45,606 bases of DNA from Deltaproteobacteria bacterium (GTDB lineage: Bacteria > Myxococcota_A > UBA796 > UBA2385). The notes beneath the pieces are model-generated. The model saw only the letters and a list, made by a program, of their open reading frames with translations, ran no database searches and had not been told where the DNA came from. Location: the NCBI GenBank assembly GCA_018401435.1, contig JAGYJW010000055.1, positions 1 through 45,606 of the forward strand. The letters are read 5' to 3'. Within the stretch, counting starts at the first letter, position 1. Each line of letters starts with the position of its first letter. Below, one piece after another: positions 26,101 to 37,235 of this stretch. Made by a program: the position numbers and the translations under genes.

Positions 26101-29100
26101 CGCCGTGGGAGGAGATCAAGGCCGGCATCGAGGGCGAGCACCTCCTGCCGGTCGTCTACAACCGCAGGCTGATGCTGTTCTGGGCGGAGTTCACCGAGAC
26201 CCAGTCCGAGAGCGAGAACGCCGACCCACAGAGCTGGTGGGAGATCCGGCTCGCGATGTCGGAGCACCGGGACGGGAAGTGGTCGCCCAAGCGACTCGGG
26301 AGCGAGGCGCTGGTGCTGTCCTACTCCTGGGTGAACGACAAGGGCCTGGAGAAGGCAGCCAAGTCAGCCTATGGCTTTGTCAGCGAGATTGAGGACGACG
26401 GGACGCTCACCATCCGCTGTATCGGCGCACGGAGCGCGGGCGCCATTGCCTTGCAGAGCGTCTTCTACGAGCTGGGGAAGTTCTCCCTAAATACCTGCAC
26501 GATGGACCTGACGGTCAGCCGGAACGTAACCGAGACCGCGGCGTCGCGGGTGGCCCTGGACCCCACCCGCTGGGTGGCTCCCGGATACTCGAACCTCCTG
26601 TACGACGAGAACCTCGAGTACATGGACGACCTCGACGTCTACCTGGGCGAGGTGGACGAGGACGGAGCGCTGGTCGGCACGGCCAGCCCAGTGGACGTGC
26701 TCGACCAGATCGAGGACGCCCGCGTGGTGGTGCCTTCCCAGTACAACGACTTCGTGAGCCAGTCGCCCTTCTTCGTTAGCGTAGGCGAGCGTGTGTACTT
26801 CGTCGAGCCCCAGGTGGACGACGAAGAGGAGCTGAAGACTTCAACCACGACGGGGACCCCGTCCATCTCCGGACTGTCGTCCTTCCGCGCGGGGACCCGG
26901 GCCGCTAACCAGGAGCAGAGCGGCACGCCGCTGTCCGACGACGCGGCGCTCGCGCTCACGGTCTACGTGGACAGCGCTACGGTCCGCTCCACCGACGCGG
27001 CCGTCTCTGCGTTGAAGGCGGTCGACTCGGCCTTCCTCTCCTCCGCGCCCTCAGCGACCGTGACGGGCCTGCTCGGCAGCTACCGGTTCTGGCCCTTCTA
27101 CCACCCCTACGTCTGCCGATTCATCAGGGAGGTGCGCCGGGACGGCATCTTCGGGCTGGTCGACCCCGACCCGGACGGCACTGCGGGCGACCTCTTCCGC
27201 CAGGCGCTCCAGGGTGATCCCGATGACTTCGAGGATCGCTATCAGCCCACCGAGGCCGTGGAGTTGCCCTATCCGGTCGAGGAGATCGACTTCTCGCTGG
27301 AAGGAGCCTACAGCCCGTACAACTGGGAGCTTTTCTTCCACCTGCCCTTCTACGTGGCGAACCGGCTCGCCGACGCCGGCCGCTTCCAGGAGGCCGTCGA
27401 CTGGTTCCACGCCATGTTCGATCCGCGGACGCGGACCGGCCTGGAAGGCCCCGACCCGGTCGACAACGGCACCTGGTGGAAGGTCAAGCCCTTCCTCGAA
27501 CCGGCGAGCCAGCCCGTCACCGACTGGATCGCCTTCACGGGAGCCGACGGCGACGAGGGAGCGCAGGCGTCCTTCGAGGCCCAGGTCGCGGCCTGGCGGG
27601 AGGAGCCCTTCAACCCCCACGCACTCGCGAGGCTGCGGCCCGGTACCTACCAGCGTGCGCTGGTCATGCGGTACATCGACACGCTCATCGCCTGGGGCGA
27701 CGCTCTGTTCACCCGCGACACCCTGGAGACGCTGAACGAGGCGACGCAGCTCTACGTGTTCGCCAAGCAAGTGCTGGGCGATCGGCCCGAGCTGCTCGGC
27801 GACGCCGAGCGGCCCGAGGCGAAGACCTGGGACGACCTGAAGGGCAGCCTCGACGCCTTCAGCAACCCCCTGGTGGCCCTGGAGAACGCCGCGTTCTCGG
27901 CCCGCGGCCTCGGCCGGAGCCGGGGCGGGTCGGCCGTGCTCGGCGGTGTCGGGTTCACCACCTACTTCTGCGTGCCATTCAATGCGAAGTTGCTGTCCTA
28001 CTGGGACACCATCGACGACCGCCTGTTCAAGATCCGCAATGGCATGAACATCGCCGGGGTGGTCCGGTCGCTGCCGCTGTTCCAGCCGCCCATCGACCCG
28101 GCGATGCTGGTGCGCGCCGCCGCTGCGGGGATCGACATCGGCGCCGCGCTGTCAGACGCAGCGAGCGTCGGGCACTACCGCTTCAGCGTGATGATCGGCC
28201 GGGCCCAGGCCCTGGCCGGCTCGGTGCGGTCGCTTGGGCAGGCGCTCTTGTCCGCCCTGGAGAAGCGCGACGCCGAGGCGCTCGCGATGCTGCGGCAGAC
28301 CCACGAGGGGGCTCTCTTCGACGCGATCAAGGGCGTGCGCGCGCGGCAGGTCGAGGAGGCCAAGGAGAACCTGGCTGCCCTGCGAAAGAACCGGAAGGTC
28401 GTCGAGGCGCGGCGGGACTACTATCAGCGGCTCATCGACAAGGGCTGGCTGCCCAAAGAAGAGCAAGCTTCCGAGCTGACGGACACGGCGCTGACGCTCG
28501 ACCGAAGCGCGGCAGGCGTTGCCGGGCTGAGCGCGCTCTTTGCGATCTTCCCCGAGATCGCGATCGGGTTTGGCTTTCACGTCCGCACCGGTGGCGCCAA
28601 CCTGTCCAATTCACTCGACGCGATCCAAGCGGGCTTGGCGACCACCAGCGGCGCGTTGAAGACCCAGGCTGCACATCTCTCCACGACCGCCTCCTACGTC
28701 CGGCGCGAACAGGAGTGGAAGAACCAGAGGAACCTCGCCAACAAGGAGCTGGGCGCCGTCGACAAGCAGATCGCCGCCGCCGAGATCCGCGCCGACGTGG
28801 CGAAGCGCGAGCTGAGCAACCATGAACTCCAGATCCGCCACTCCGAGGAAGTGCGGGCGTGGATGGAGAGCAAGTTCACGAACGCCGAGCTGTACGACTG
28901 GATGGTGGGGCAGCTCGCCACGCTGTACTTCCAGTCCTGGCAGCTCGCCTACACGACCGCCAGGAAGGCCGAGGCTTGCTACCAACACGAGCTCGGCCGC
29001 GACGACACCTTCGTCCAGGCGGTGCACTGGGACGGCACGAAGAAGGGCCTGCTGGCCGGCGAGCGGCTCCAGCTCGACCTGGAGCGCATGGACGCGGCCT

Positions 29101-30272
29101 ACCTCGACAACGACGCCCGCGAGCACGAGCTGACCAAGCACTTCTCGCTCCGACTGCTCGACCCACTGGCCCTGGAGCGGCTCCGAGCCGACGGAGAGTG
29201 CTACTTCGAGGTACCCGAGGCACACTTCGACCTGGATTGCCCGAGCCACTACTTTCGGCGCATCCAGAGCGTGGCCCTGTCCATCGCCTGCGTCGCGGGC
29301 CCCCAGGGCACCGTCAGCGCCCGGCTCACCCTGCACGGCGCTCGGCTGCGCACGGACCCCGATACGCTGGGAGACTGGGAGACCACCTCCTACCCGAGTG
29401 TTGTCACCAGCGTCGCCACCCAGGACGCGGGCGTGTTCTCCCTGGACCCTAAGGACGCGCGCTACCTGCCCTTCGAGCGCTCGGGGGCCATCAGCCGCTG
29501 GCACCTCAAGCTCACCGCCCAGACGCTCAAGCAGCTCGACTGGGCCGCGATCGAGGACGTGGCCCTGCACCTGCGGTACACGGCCCGCGACGATGGTACC
29601 GACCGAACCGTCGACCTCACCGAGCTACAGGTCGGTGTGGAATCGGACTTCGGCGAGTCCGTCCCGGCCGTCGACACCGGCTTCGTGCGGCTGGTCAGCC
29701 TCCAGCGCGACTTCGCCGAGGACCTCGTCGCGGCGCAGCAGACCAACGACACGTCGGTGGAGGTGACAGTCTCCGAGCCGCTCCGCGATCCGGTGACGAC
29801 ACAGACGCTCGTGGGCGTGCTTGTGGTCCCGATCGTCGCGGACGGCGCGTCGGCTCCCGACTCCCTGGGGCTGAACTACTCGGCGGCTGCCAAGGAGACC
29901 TTCGGCACCGGTGTGTCCTACCACCATTGGGCCTGGACCAGCAGCCCCCCAGACCTGGACAACGCGATCACGCTGTCCCACGGCAGCGAGACGAGCCGCG
30001 AGGACCCGGTGCTGGAGCAGCTCGCCGACGAGCCGACGGCACCGGCGGCAGGAGACCGCTACCTCGTCACCGGAGGTGGCACGTGGAACGCGCACGCGAA
30101 CGAGATTGCCGAGTACAACGGCAGCACCTGGGACTACACCACGCCGACCACCGGCATGGCGGTCTACGTCCAGGACGAGGCGGTCGTCTACCTCTACGAC
30201 GGAAGCTGGGCCGTCGCCGACTGGGACTTCAGCGACGTGGACGACCTCGTGCTCGTCCTGCTCTACGAGTAG
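23198..30272 (+). CDS. Tc toxin TcA subunit, 3' part
   Basis: Residues 852-3209 of the restored TcA. Hallmarks include the neuraminidase-like/ABC-toxin region with RKVFLYPENWIEPELRDDK (near residue 1710), the long helical pore-forming segment with a hydrophobic hairpin (about 2570-2770), and the TcB-binding domain (HWDGTKKGLLAGERLQLDLE, then ECYFEVPEAHFDLDCPSHYF, about 2790-2880). A Val/Thr/Gly-rich beta insertion lies near 1275-1385 and may form a receptor-binding domain. After the TcB-binding region is an unusual extra C-terminal module (about 3130-3209) resembling phage DUF2793. Without a start signal after the IS this part is probably untranslated. The TcB-TcC gene begins 3 nt after its stop. 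Confidence 0.9.
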
Positions 30273-30275
30273 CCC

Positions 30276-33200
30276 GTGGACGATCCCCGCCGCCCGTCGC
30301 CCCAGCGCTCGGCCGCCGGCTTGCAACCGGCGGACCGACCCGTTGCGCCTCCACGCGCGGCACCCGCCCCGGTGGACCCTGCCTCGCGCACGCGTGAGCT
30401 GCTCCAGGCCGCGCCGCGGATCGAGGCGCCCAAGGGCGGCGGTGCCATCCGCGGGATCGGCGAGACCTTCAAGGCCAACCCCGTCACGGGCTCCGCGTCC
30501 GTCACCATCCCGCTGCCGCTCCCTGCCGGCCGGTCCGGCCGAACGCCGCCCCTGTCGCTGTCCTACGACTCAGGCTCCGGCAACGGCGTCTTCGGCCTGG
30601 GCTGGTCGCTCTCGCTCCCGATGGTGCAGCGCAAGACCGACAAGCAGCTCCCTCGCTACCGGGACGCGGAGGACAGCGACACCTTCGTGCTCTCCGAGGT
30701 CGAAGACCTAGTGCCGGTCGGAGCGACGCGCACCTCGGGCTACACCACCATCCAGCGCTACCAACCCCGCGTCGAGGGCGGCTTCGCCCTCATCGAGCGG
30801 TGGAGCCACCCGACGGCTGGTATTCACTGGCGCACCCGCGACCGGGCCAATGTGCTGCGCAAGTACGGCGTCACCTCCTCGGCGCAGGTCGCGGACCCGG
30901 CGAACTCCTACAAGGTCTTCGCTTGGCTGTTGGAGGAGGAGTGGGACGAGCTGGGCAACGGCGTCCGCTACCGCTACGACGTCGTGTCGGGCACCTCGCC
31001 GGGCTCGGGGCTCGCCGAGCAGAACCGCTCGGTGGCGTACCGCCACCTCAAGCGGGTGCAGTACGGAAACGTCTCCCCCGACACCTTCGGCGATGGCTGG
31101 TACTTCGAGGTCGTCTTCGACCATGGCGACCACGACGCCACCTCGCCCGGGCTGTCCCCCTCGGGCACGCCCGACGTCCGCCAGGACCCCTTCTCCCGCT
31201 TCAAGGCGGGCTTCGACGTGCGCTGCCACCGGCTCTGCCGGCGGGTGCTGGTCTTCCACCGTTTCGAGGACGGGCAAAACTCCTCCGCCACGCTGGTCAA
31301 GAGCCTCGATCTCACCTACGACGAGAGCCCGGTCGCGACGACGCTCACCTCCGCACAGCTTCGCGGCTGGGCCGCCGACGGCTCCAGCCAGACGCTCCCC
31401 CCGCTCGAACTGGGCTACGTGGCGGCCAGCCAGGCGACGACCCCCGCGCTCTTGTCGGGCACCGACGACCTGCCCCACGGCATCGACTTCTCGCGCGCCC
31501 AGTGGGTCGATCTCGACGGCGAGGGGCTCTCCGGCCTGCTCACCGAGGCCGGCGGCGGCTGGTGGTACAAGCGCAACGAGGGAGCGGGCCGGCTCGGCGC
31601 CTGGCGACAGCTCCCCAGCCGCCCCGGCGTGGCGCTGCGCGACGTGCAGCTCGGCGACGTCGACGGCGACGGTCGGCTGGAGGTCAGCGTGCGCGGCTCG
31701 TGGTTCGCGGGCACCTGGACGCGCGCCGACGACGGCGGCTGGGAGCGCTTCCGCTCCTTCAAGCGCGTGCCTTTCGCCAACCAGGACGCCACCAACTCCC
31801 GCATGATCGACGTGGACGGCGACGGCCGGGCCGACCTGGTGGTCGCCTCCGCCATCGGGCTGTTGGTGTTCCGCTCCGATGGCCTCGACGGCTACAAGGC
31901 CCCCGAGGTGGTGGCCCGCGCCGCCCGAGAGGCCGACGGGCCGGTGCTGCTCTTCGCCAACGCCCAGGAGTCGCTGCTGTTGGCCGACATGACCGGCGAC
32001 GGGCTCACCGATCTGGTGCGCGTGCGGCACAAGAGCGTCTGCTACTGGCCGAACCTCGGCTACGGCCGCTTCGGGCGGCAGGTGCAGATGGCGCGCGCCC
32101 CGCTGCTCGACCGCCCGGACCGCTTCGACGCCCGCCGGGTCCGCCTCGCCGACGTCGACGGCGCCGGTCCCGCGGACCTCGTCTACGTCGGTCCCGACCG
32201 GGTGCGCTGGTGGTCGAACCAGTCGGGCAACGGCTTCGGGGACGAGCAGGAGATCGGCGGCGTCCCCGGTGTCGCCGATCCCCTGGACATCACCGTCGCC
32301 GACCTGCTGGGCGACGGCACGGCGTGTCTCGTGTGGGCCTCGCCGCTGTTGCGCGACCGCTACGCCCCCATCCGCTACGTCAAGCTCATGGCGGCGGGCA
32401 AGCCCTACCTGCTGGCGTCCCTCGACAACAACCTGGGCCGCACCACCACCTTCGAGTACACCCCGAGCACGGCCTTCTACCTGGCCGACCGCCGGGCGGG
32501 CAGCCCGTGGGCCACGCGCCTGCCCTTCCTGGTCCAGTGCCTCTCGCGGGTCACCGTCGCCGACGCGGTGACCGGCTGGTCGAACACGACCCGCTACGCC
32601 TACCACCACGGCTTCTTCGACGGCACCGAGCGCGAGTTTCGCGGCTTCGGCAAGGTCGAGCAGTGGGACACCGAGACCACGACCGACGGCGACCTGGCAC
32701 CGGTCCGCACGGTCACCTGGTTTCACACCGGCGCCTGGCGCAAGGAGGCCGATCTCCAGGCGGCCTACACCGCCGAGTACTTCCAGGACGGAGACGCGAT
32801 CTCGGCCGGCACCCACGCCTTCGAGGACACGGCGACCTGGAAGGGGGCGGACTGGCGCCAGGCGTACCGGGCGCTCAAGGGCCGGCTGCTGCGCCAGGAA
32901 GTCTACGCCGAGGACGGCACGGCCGATGCGAGCACGCCCTACCTCGTCGCCGAGAGCACCCACCAGGTCCGCCGAATCCAGGCCGCCGACGGCGACGTCC
33001 CCGGCGTCTTCCTGGCCTCGCCGCTCTCTACGGTCACCCACCACTACGAGCGCGACACCACCGACCCGCGCGTCACCCAGGAGCTGACCGTCGAGGTCGA
33101 CGACTACGGCAACGTCACCCGCTCTGCGACCATCGCCTTCCCCCGCCGGGGGAGCAGCCACCCGGCGGAGCAGTCCACCGGCGTCATCGTCTGTTCCCAC

Positions 33201-36200
33201 GTCCAGGTCATCAACGAGGTCACCCCGGACAGCGAGCGCTGGCACGTCGGGGTGCCGTGGCGGACCACCACCTGGCACCTGCACCGCGACGGCGAGGACT
33301 TCTCGTCCGCGCTGCGCACTCGGGTCGTGGGCGCCACCTTCCGCGCCGCCACCGCGGTCGCCTGGGACGAGACCGCGCCGGGGTCGGGTCACTGGAAGCG
33401 GCGGATCTCCGACCGGATCACCACCTACGAGGATTCAGGCACCGAGCAGACCGCCGGCACCATGGGCGCGCGGGCGCTCGTGCACCAGACCTTCCAGCTC
33501 GCGTACACCGAGGACCAGGCTGCGGAGCTACTCGGGCTCACCGGGGCGCCGTCGGACCTGACTGGGGCCGGCTATGCGGGGCTGACCACCACGCCGTTCT
33601 CGGCACTCACCGACGTGGCCGGCTGGTGGGCGCGCTCCGGCACCCAGGAGCGGGATGCGGCGCACTTCTTCCTGCCCACGACCGTCACCGACCCCTTCGG
33701 CAACGACACGACCGTCGCCTGGCACAGCTCCTACCTGTTCCCGTCGAGTGTCACTGACGCGCTGGGCAACACCGTCACGGGAACCTGGGACCTCCGCGCG
33801 CTGTCTCCCTCCGAGGTGAGCGACGAAAACGGCGACCGGACCCTGCTCTCCTACGACGCACTGGGACGCGTCACGGCAATGGCCCTCGCCGGGCAGTCGG
33901 GCGGCAGCGACGGCGACACGCTCTCCTCGCCGACCGCCGAGTTCGAATACGACACGAGCAGCGTCCCTGCCTCTGCCTGGGGCCGCGTGCGCGAGACCCA
34001 CGCGGACACCGGCACCCGCTGGATCGAGACCACAAGCCTCACCGATGGCGGCGGCAACGTCGTCATGCAGAAGGCGACTGCCGCGCCGGACGGCGCCACG
34101 CCGCGCTGGGTCGGCACCGGCCGGGTGGTGCTCAACAACAAGGGCCTGCCCATCAAGCAGTACGAGCCCTTCTACGCCACCTCCGACGCCTTCGAGGCCG
34201 AGGAGGGCTTCTCGGGCGTCACCCCCGTCATCACCTACGACCCGCTCGGCCGCGCCGTGCGGGTGGACCTGCCCGACGGCAACGTCCGCCGCGTCGCGTT
34301 CAGTCCGTGGGAGCAGACCACCTGGGACGAGAACGACAACGAGGTGGGCGGCGACCACGAGGACACGCCCACGACGGTCAAGCTCGACGCCCAGGGGCGG
34401 CCCTACGAGACCGTCGAGCGGCTGAACGGCAGCAGCACGCTCACGACCTCGGTGACCCTGGACGTTGCCGGCAACCCCGTGGCCGTCACCGACCCGCGCA
34501 GCGTCGAGGTCCAGGCCCAGTCCTTCGACCTGCTCGGCCGCCCTGTCACCACCGAGTCGCCTGACGGGGGCGACGTCACCGCGCTGATCGATGTCGCCGG
34601 CCAGCCCCTCTTCTTGTGGAAGTCGGGCGACCTCGGCATCGAGGCTGAGGTCGACGCCTTGCGCCGCAAAGTCCGCACCTGGCAGTGGGACACCTCGGCC
34701 GAGACCAAGGTGCTGCGCGAGCGATTCGTCTACGGTGAGGCGCTCGACCACCCGGGCACGTACAACCCCAAGGACGATCACCTGCGCGGGCGAGTGTACC
34801 GCGTCTACGACACCGCAGGCTTCGTCGAGCTGGCCTACGACTTCAAGGGCAACGTGGTCTCGACCACGCGCCGGTTCTTCGACGACGACGAGGAGGACGT
34901 CGACTGGCAGCCCTTCGATCCGGTCGGCTACCCGTTTACCACCGACGACAAGGACTCCGTGGCAGAGCTGCACAACGGGGATGGTGGCAGCAACCCCGGT
35001 GCGGTGAGCCTCCTGGAGACGGAGGAGTTCACGGTCACCGACACCTTCAACGCCATGACCCGGCCCGTCACCCGCACGGCACCCGACGGCGCGGTCACCA
35101 CCTACTGGTATGACGACGGCGGGCGCCTGAACCTCGTGGACATGGACAGCGACACGCTGGTCGAGGACATCCAGTACAACGCGAGGGGCCAACGGACCTC
35201 CATCGCGTACGGCAACGGCGTCACCACCGAGAGCACCTACGAGGCCACCACCTTCCGCTTGTCCACCCTGACCTCGACCCGCGCCTCGGACAGCTCGGAC
35301 CTTCAGGCCCTGAGCTACACCTACGACCCCGTCGGCAACATCGTCTCCATCGCCGATGCGGTCCAGGACACGGTCTACTTCAACAACAGCGTCGTCGACG
35401 CCGACCAGGACTTCACCTACGACGCGCTGTACCGCCTGACGAACGCGCTAGGCCGGGAGAAGTCCACCCGCGGGCGCGCCGACTGGACCGAGCCCGCCTA
35501 CGGCCCCGTTCCCGACACCTCGGAGACCATGCAGCGCTACGAGCAGCGCTACACCTACGACGCCGGCGGGAACATCACTGAGATGCGGCACCTGCTCGGG
35601 GGCACGACCGACTGGGTGCGGACGTACAGCTACCCCACGACCTCCAACCGCCTCTCCACGACCACCGAGACCGCTGGCACGGCGAGCTACCAGCACGACG
35701 CCCGCGGCAACGTCGTCTTCTGGCCCCACCTGTACAACGACGGCGCCTCGCCCGACCCCTCGCCGAACGTCGTCCCCGACTTCCGCGACCAGATGAAGAA
35801 GGCGTTGCTCAACGCCAACGACTACGCCGTCTACTTCTACGACCACACGGGGCAGCGGGCGCGCAAGGTCGTCAAGAAGGGTGCCAACGTCGAAGAGCGC
35901 CGCTACGTCGCCGGCTGGGAGGTCTGGCGTAAGACCGTGAGCGGCACCCTCGACGAGGAGCGCACCACCCTGCACGTCATGGACGACCAGCGACGCATCG
36001 CCATGATCGAGACCAAAACCGTCTCGGGCGGCTCGGCGGTGGGCAGCCCGGTGCCGCGGGTGCGCTACCAACTCGACAACCACCTGGGGACCGCGATCCT
36101 GGAGCTGTCGGACACGGCCGGAATCATCTCGTATGAGGAGTACCACCCCTATGGGACCTGCGCGTGGTGGGCCGGCGACTCCAGCATCGACGTGTCGCGG

Positions 36201-37235
36201 CGACGGTATCGCTACACCGGGATGGAGCGGGACGACGAGACAGGGCTCCAGTACCACAGCGCGCGGTACTACGCCGCGTGGTTGGGGAGGTGGGGGAGCG
36301 CGGATCCGATTGGGTTGGGGGATGGGGCAAACAGATACGCCTACACAAGGGGAACACCAATCCGTAGCCGAGATGCGTCCGGTTGGTCCACAAGTCGGGA
36401 GAACTTCGTCGAGCACAACGAGTTGGGCCTGAGTGCGCACGGGGGCATGCTCCATCTGGGAGATCACGTGGCCGAGCTGGGGAACCCATTCAACGACCTG
36501 TCGCATACTCAGCTTGTGAGTGTTGCAGACAGTGTAGAGATGGTCGCCCAGGACTATCCGGAACTTGCTACGCTCTACTTCGACACCTACTCGGACGCCC
36601 GCATCGCAGAGATGACGTCCATGTATCAGGCGTTTTGGGGCATCGAGAACAACACGTTGGCCGACACGCGCTGGAATACTACGCGGCTCGATGATTCCGT
36701 CCTGAAGAGTCTCACATCGGCAGAAATCGGCGCAGTGCTGTTCCACGAGCTTCCGCACTTGCGTGATGACGTTATGTCCGGCATGGCCACCAAACACTCC
36801 GCCGAAGCGCGTGCTTATGCCGTAGAGACGTTCTTCTTGGGGCTTGCCGCCGAGCATGCAAACGGGTCCGAACTTGCCGCTTTGCGGACCCGTTACGGCG
36901 AGATTCAGCAGATGGCGTTCGTGAGTGAACCTGAGTACGCGTCCACGCTCGGTGCACTCGCTGCACTGGACCAATCGGCGCGCGGCACCACGCTCGATAT
37001 CACAAGCTTCAAGCCGAATGACCCTGGATTTCAGTTCTCCCTACCGGTCGATACTCGGTATAGTCCGGAAGCGCGGTCGGAATCCATCGCCATCATGGCG
37101 AGCATCGTTCTCAATGATCCCAGCGAAGCAGCAGCGGCACTGCTGACGCAAATGAGGCAGCCGCACACCGTGGCAAGAGCCGGCACACTCGGCACGTCCC
37201 TGTCCGAGGCTTGGGTACGAGGAAGACTCCGATGA
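30276..37235 (+). CDS. Tc toxin TcB-TcC fusion with HELPH metallopeptidase tip
   Basis: A 2319-residue cocoon-forming protein that stores a toxin and docks on TcA. The SpvB domain (about 55-340) opens with IRGIGETFKANPVTGSASV. FG-GAP/VCBS-like repeats (DVDGDGRLEV, DVDGDGRADL, DMTGDGLTDL, about 455-690) and TcdB-middle segments (about 705-810) follow. RHS/YD repeats run from about 1130 to the core (DNHLGTA near 1935; RYYAAWLGRWGSADPIGL near 2000). The core ends at RDASGW (Asp2033-Trp2037), the expected self-cleavage zone, with Trp where Leu/Met is usual. Residues 2038-2319 are a lower-GC toxin domain with HELPH (2157-2161) and Glu2177/Glu2184 as possible third zinc ligands. GTG start, 3 nt after TcA; no PAAR domain. 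Confidence 0.93.
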   Translation: MDDPRRPSPQRSAAGLQPADRPVAPPRAAPAPVDPASRTRELLQAAPRIEAPKGGGAIRGIGETFKANPVTGSASVTIPLPLPAGRSGRTPPLSLSYDSGSGNGVFGLGWSLSLPMVQRKTDKQLPRYRDAEDSDTFVLSEVEDLVPVGATRTSGYTTIQRYQPRVEGGFALIERWSHPTAGIHWRTRDRANVLRKYGVTSSAQVADPANSYKVFAWLLEEEWDELGNGVRYRYDVVSGTSPGSGLAEQNRSVAYRHLKRVQYGNVSPDTFGDGWYFEVVFDHGDHDATSPGLSPSGTPDVRQDPFSRFKAGFDVRCHRLCRRVLVFHRFEDGQNSSATLVKSLDLTYDESPVATTLTSAQLRGWAADGSSQTLPPLELGYVAASQATTPALLSGTDDLPHGIDFSRAQWVDLDGEGLSGLLTEAGGGWWYKRNEGAGRLGAWRQLPSRPGVALRDVQLGDVDGDGRLEVSVRGSWFAGTWTRADDGGWERFRSFKRVPFANQDATNSRMIDVDGDGRADLVVASAIGLLVFRSDGLDGYKAPEVVARAAREADGPVLLFANAQESLLLADMTGDGLTDLVRVRHKSVCYWPNLGYGRFGRQVQMARAPLLDRPDRFDARRVRLADVDGAGPADLVYVGPDRVRWWSNQSGNGFGDEQEIGGVPGVADPLDITVADLLGDGTACLVWASPLLRDRYAPIRYVKLMAAGKPYLLASLDNNLGRTTTFEYTPSTAFYLADRRAGSPWATRLPFLVQCLSRVTVADAVTGWSNTTRYAYHHGFFDGTEREFRGFGKVEQWDTETTTDGDLAPVRTVTWFHTGAWRKEADLQAAYTAEYFQDGDAISAGTHAFEDTATWKGADWRQAYRALKGRLLRQEVYAEDGTADASTPYLVAESTHQVRRIQAADGDVPGVFLASPLSTVTHHYERDTTDPRVTQELTVEVDDYGNVTRSATIAFPRRGSSHPAEQSTGVIVCSHVQVINEVTPDSERWHVGVPWRTTTWHLHRDGEDFSSALRTRVVGATFRAATAVAWDETAPGSGHWKRRISDRITTYEDSGTEQTAGTMGARALVHQTFQLAYTEDQAAELLGLTGAPSDLTGAGYAGLTTTPFSALTDVAGWWARSGTQERDAAHFFLPTTVTDPFGNDTTVAWHSSYLFPSSVTDALGNTVTGTWDLRALSPSEVSDENGDRTLLSYDALGRVTAMALAGQSGGSDGDTLSSPTAEFEYDTSSVPASAWGRVRETHADTGTRWIETTSLTDGGGNVVMQKATAAPDGATPRWVGTGRVVLNNKGLPIKQYEPFYATSDAFEAEEGFSGVTPVITYDPLGRAVRVDLPDGNVRRVAFSPWEQTTWDENDNEVGGDHEDTPTTVKLDAQGRPYETVERLNGSSTLTTSVTLDVAGNPVAVTDPRSVEVQAQSFDLLGRPVTTESPDGGDVTALIDVAGQPLFLWKSGDLGIEAEVDALRRKVRTWQWDTSAETKVLRERFVYGEALDHPGTYNPKDDHLRGRVYRVYDTAGFVELAYDFKGNVVSTTRRFFDDDEEDVDWQPFDPVGYPFTTDDKDSVAELHNGDGGSNPGAVSLLETEEFTVTDTFNAMTRPVTRTAPDGAVTTYWYDDGGRLNLVDMDSDTLVEDIQYNARGQRTSIAYGNGVTTESTYEATTFRLSTLTSTRASDSSDLQALSYTYDPVGNIVSIADAVQDTVYFNNSVVDADQDFTYDALYRLTNALGREKSTRGRADWTEPAYGPVPDTSETMQRYEQRYTYDAGGNITEMRHLLGGTTDWVRTYSYPTTSNRLSTTTETAGTASYQHDARGNVVFWPHLYNDGASPDPSPNVVPDFRDQMKKALLNANDYAVYFYDHTGQRARKVVKKGANVEERRYVAGWEVWRKTVSGTLDEERTTLHVMDDQRRIAMIETKTVSGGSAVGSPVPRVRYQLDNHLGTAILELSDTAGIISYEEYHPYGTCAWWAGDSSIDVSRRRYRYTGMERDDETGLQYHSARYYAAWLGRWGSADPIGLGDGANRYAYTRGTPIRSRDASGWSTSRENFVEHNELGLSAHGGMLHLGDHVAELGNPFNDLSHTQLVSVADSVEMVAQDYPELATLYFDTYSDARIAEMTSMYQAFWGIENNTLADTRWNTTRLDDSVLKSLTSAEIGAVLFHELPHLRDDVMSGMATKHSAEARAYAVETFFLGLAAEHANGSELAALRTRYGEIQQMAFVSEPEYASTLGALAALDQSARGTTLDITSFKPNDPGFQFSLPVDTRYSPEARSESIAIMASIVLNDPSEAAAALLTQMRQPHTVARAGTLGTSLSEAWVRGRLR

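Noticed and set aside
23673..26267. 864-codon minus-strand open frame opposite TcA, and an 894-codon one opposite TcB-TcC
   Set aside because: Both mirror the codon pattern of a well-supported toxin gene and show no domain of their own.
30276..37235. Reading the RHS gene as a type VI secretion Rhs effector
   Set aside because: There is no PAAR or VgrG-type domain; the SpvB and TcdB-middle regions plus adjacent TcA make it a Tc TcB-TcC fusion.
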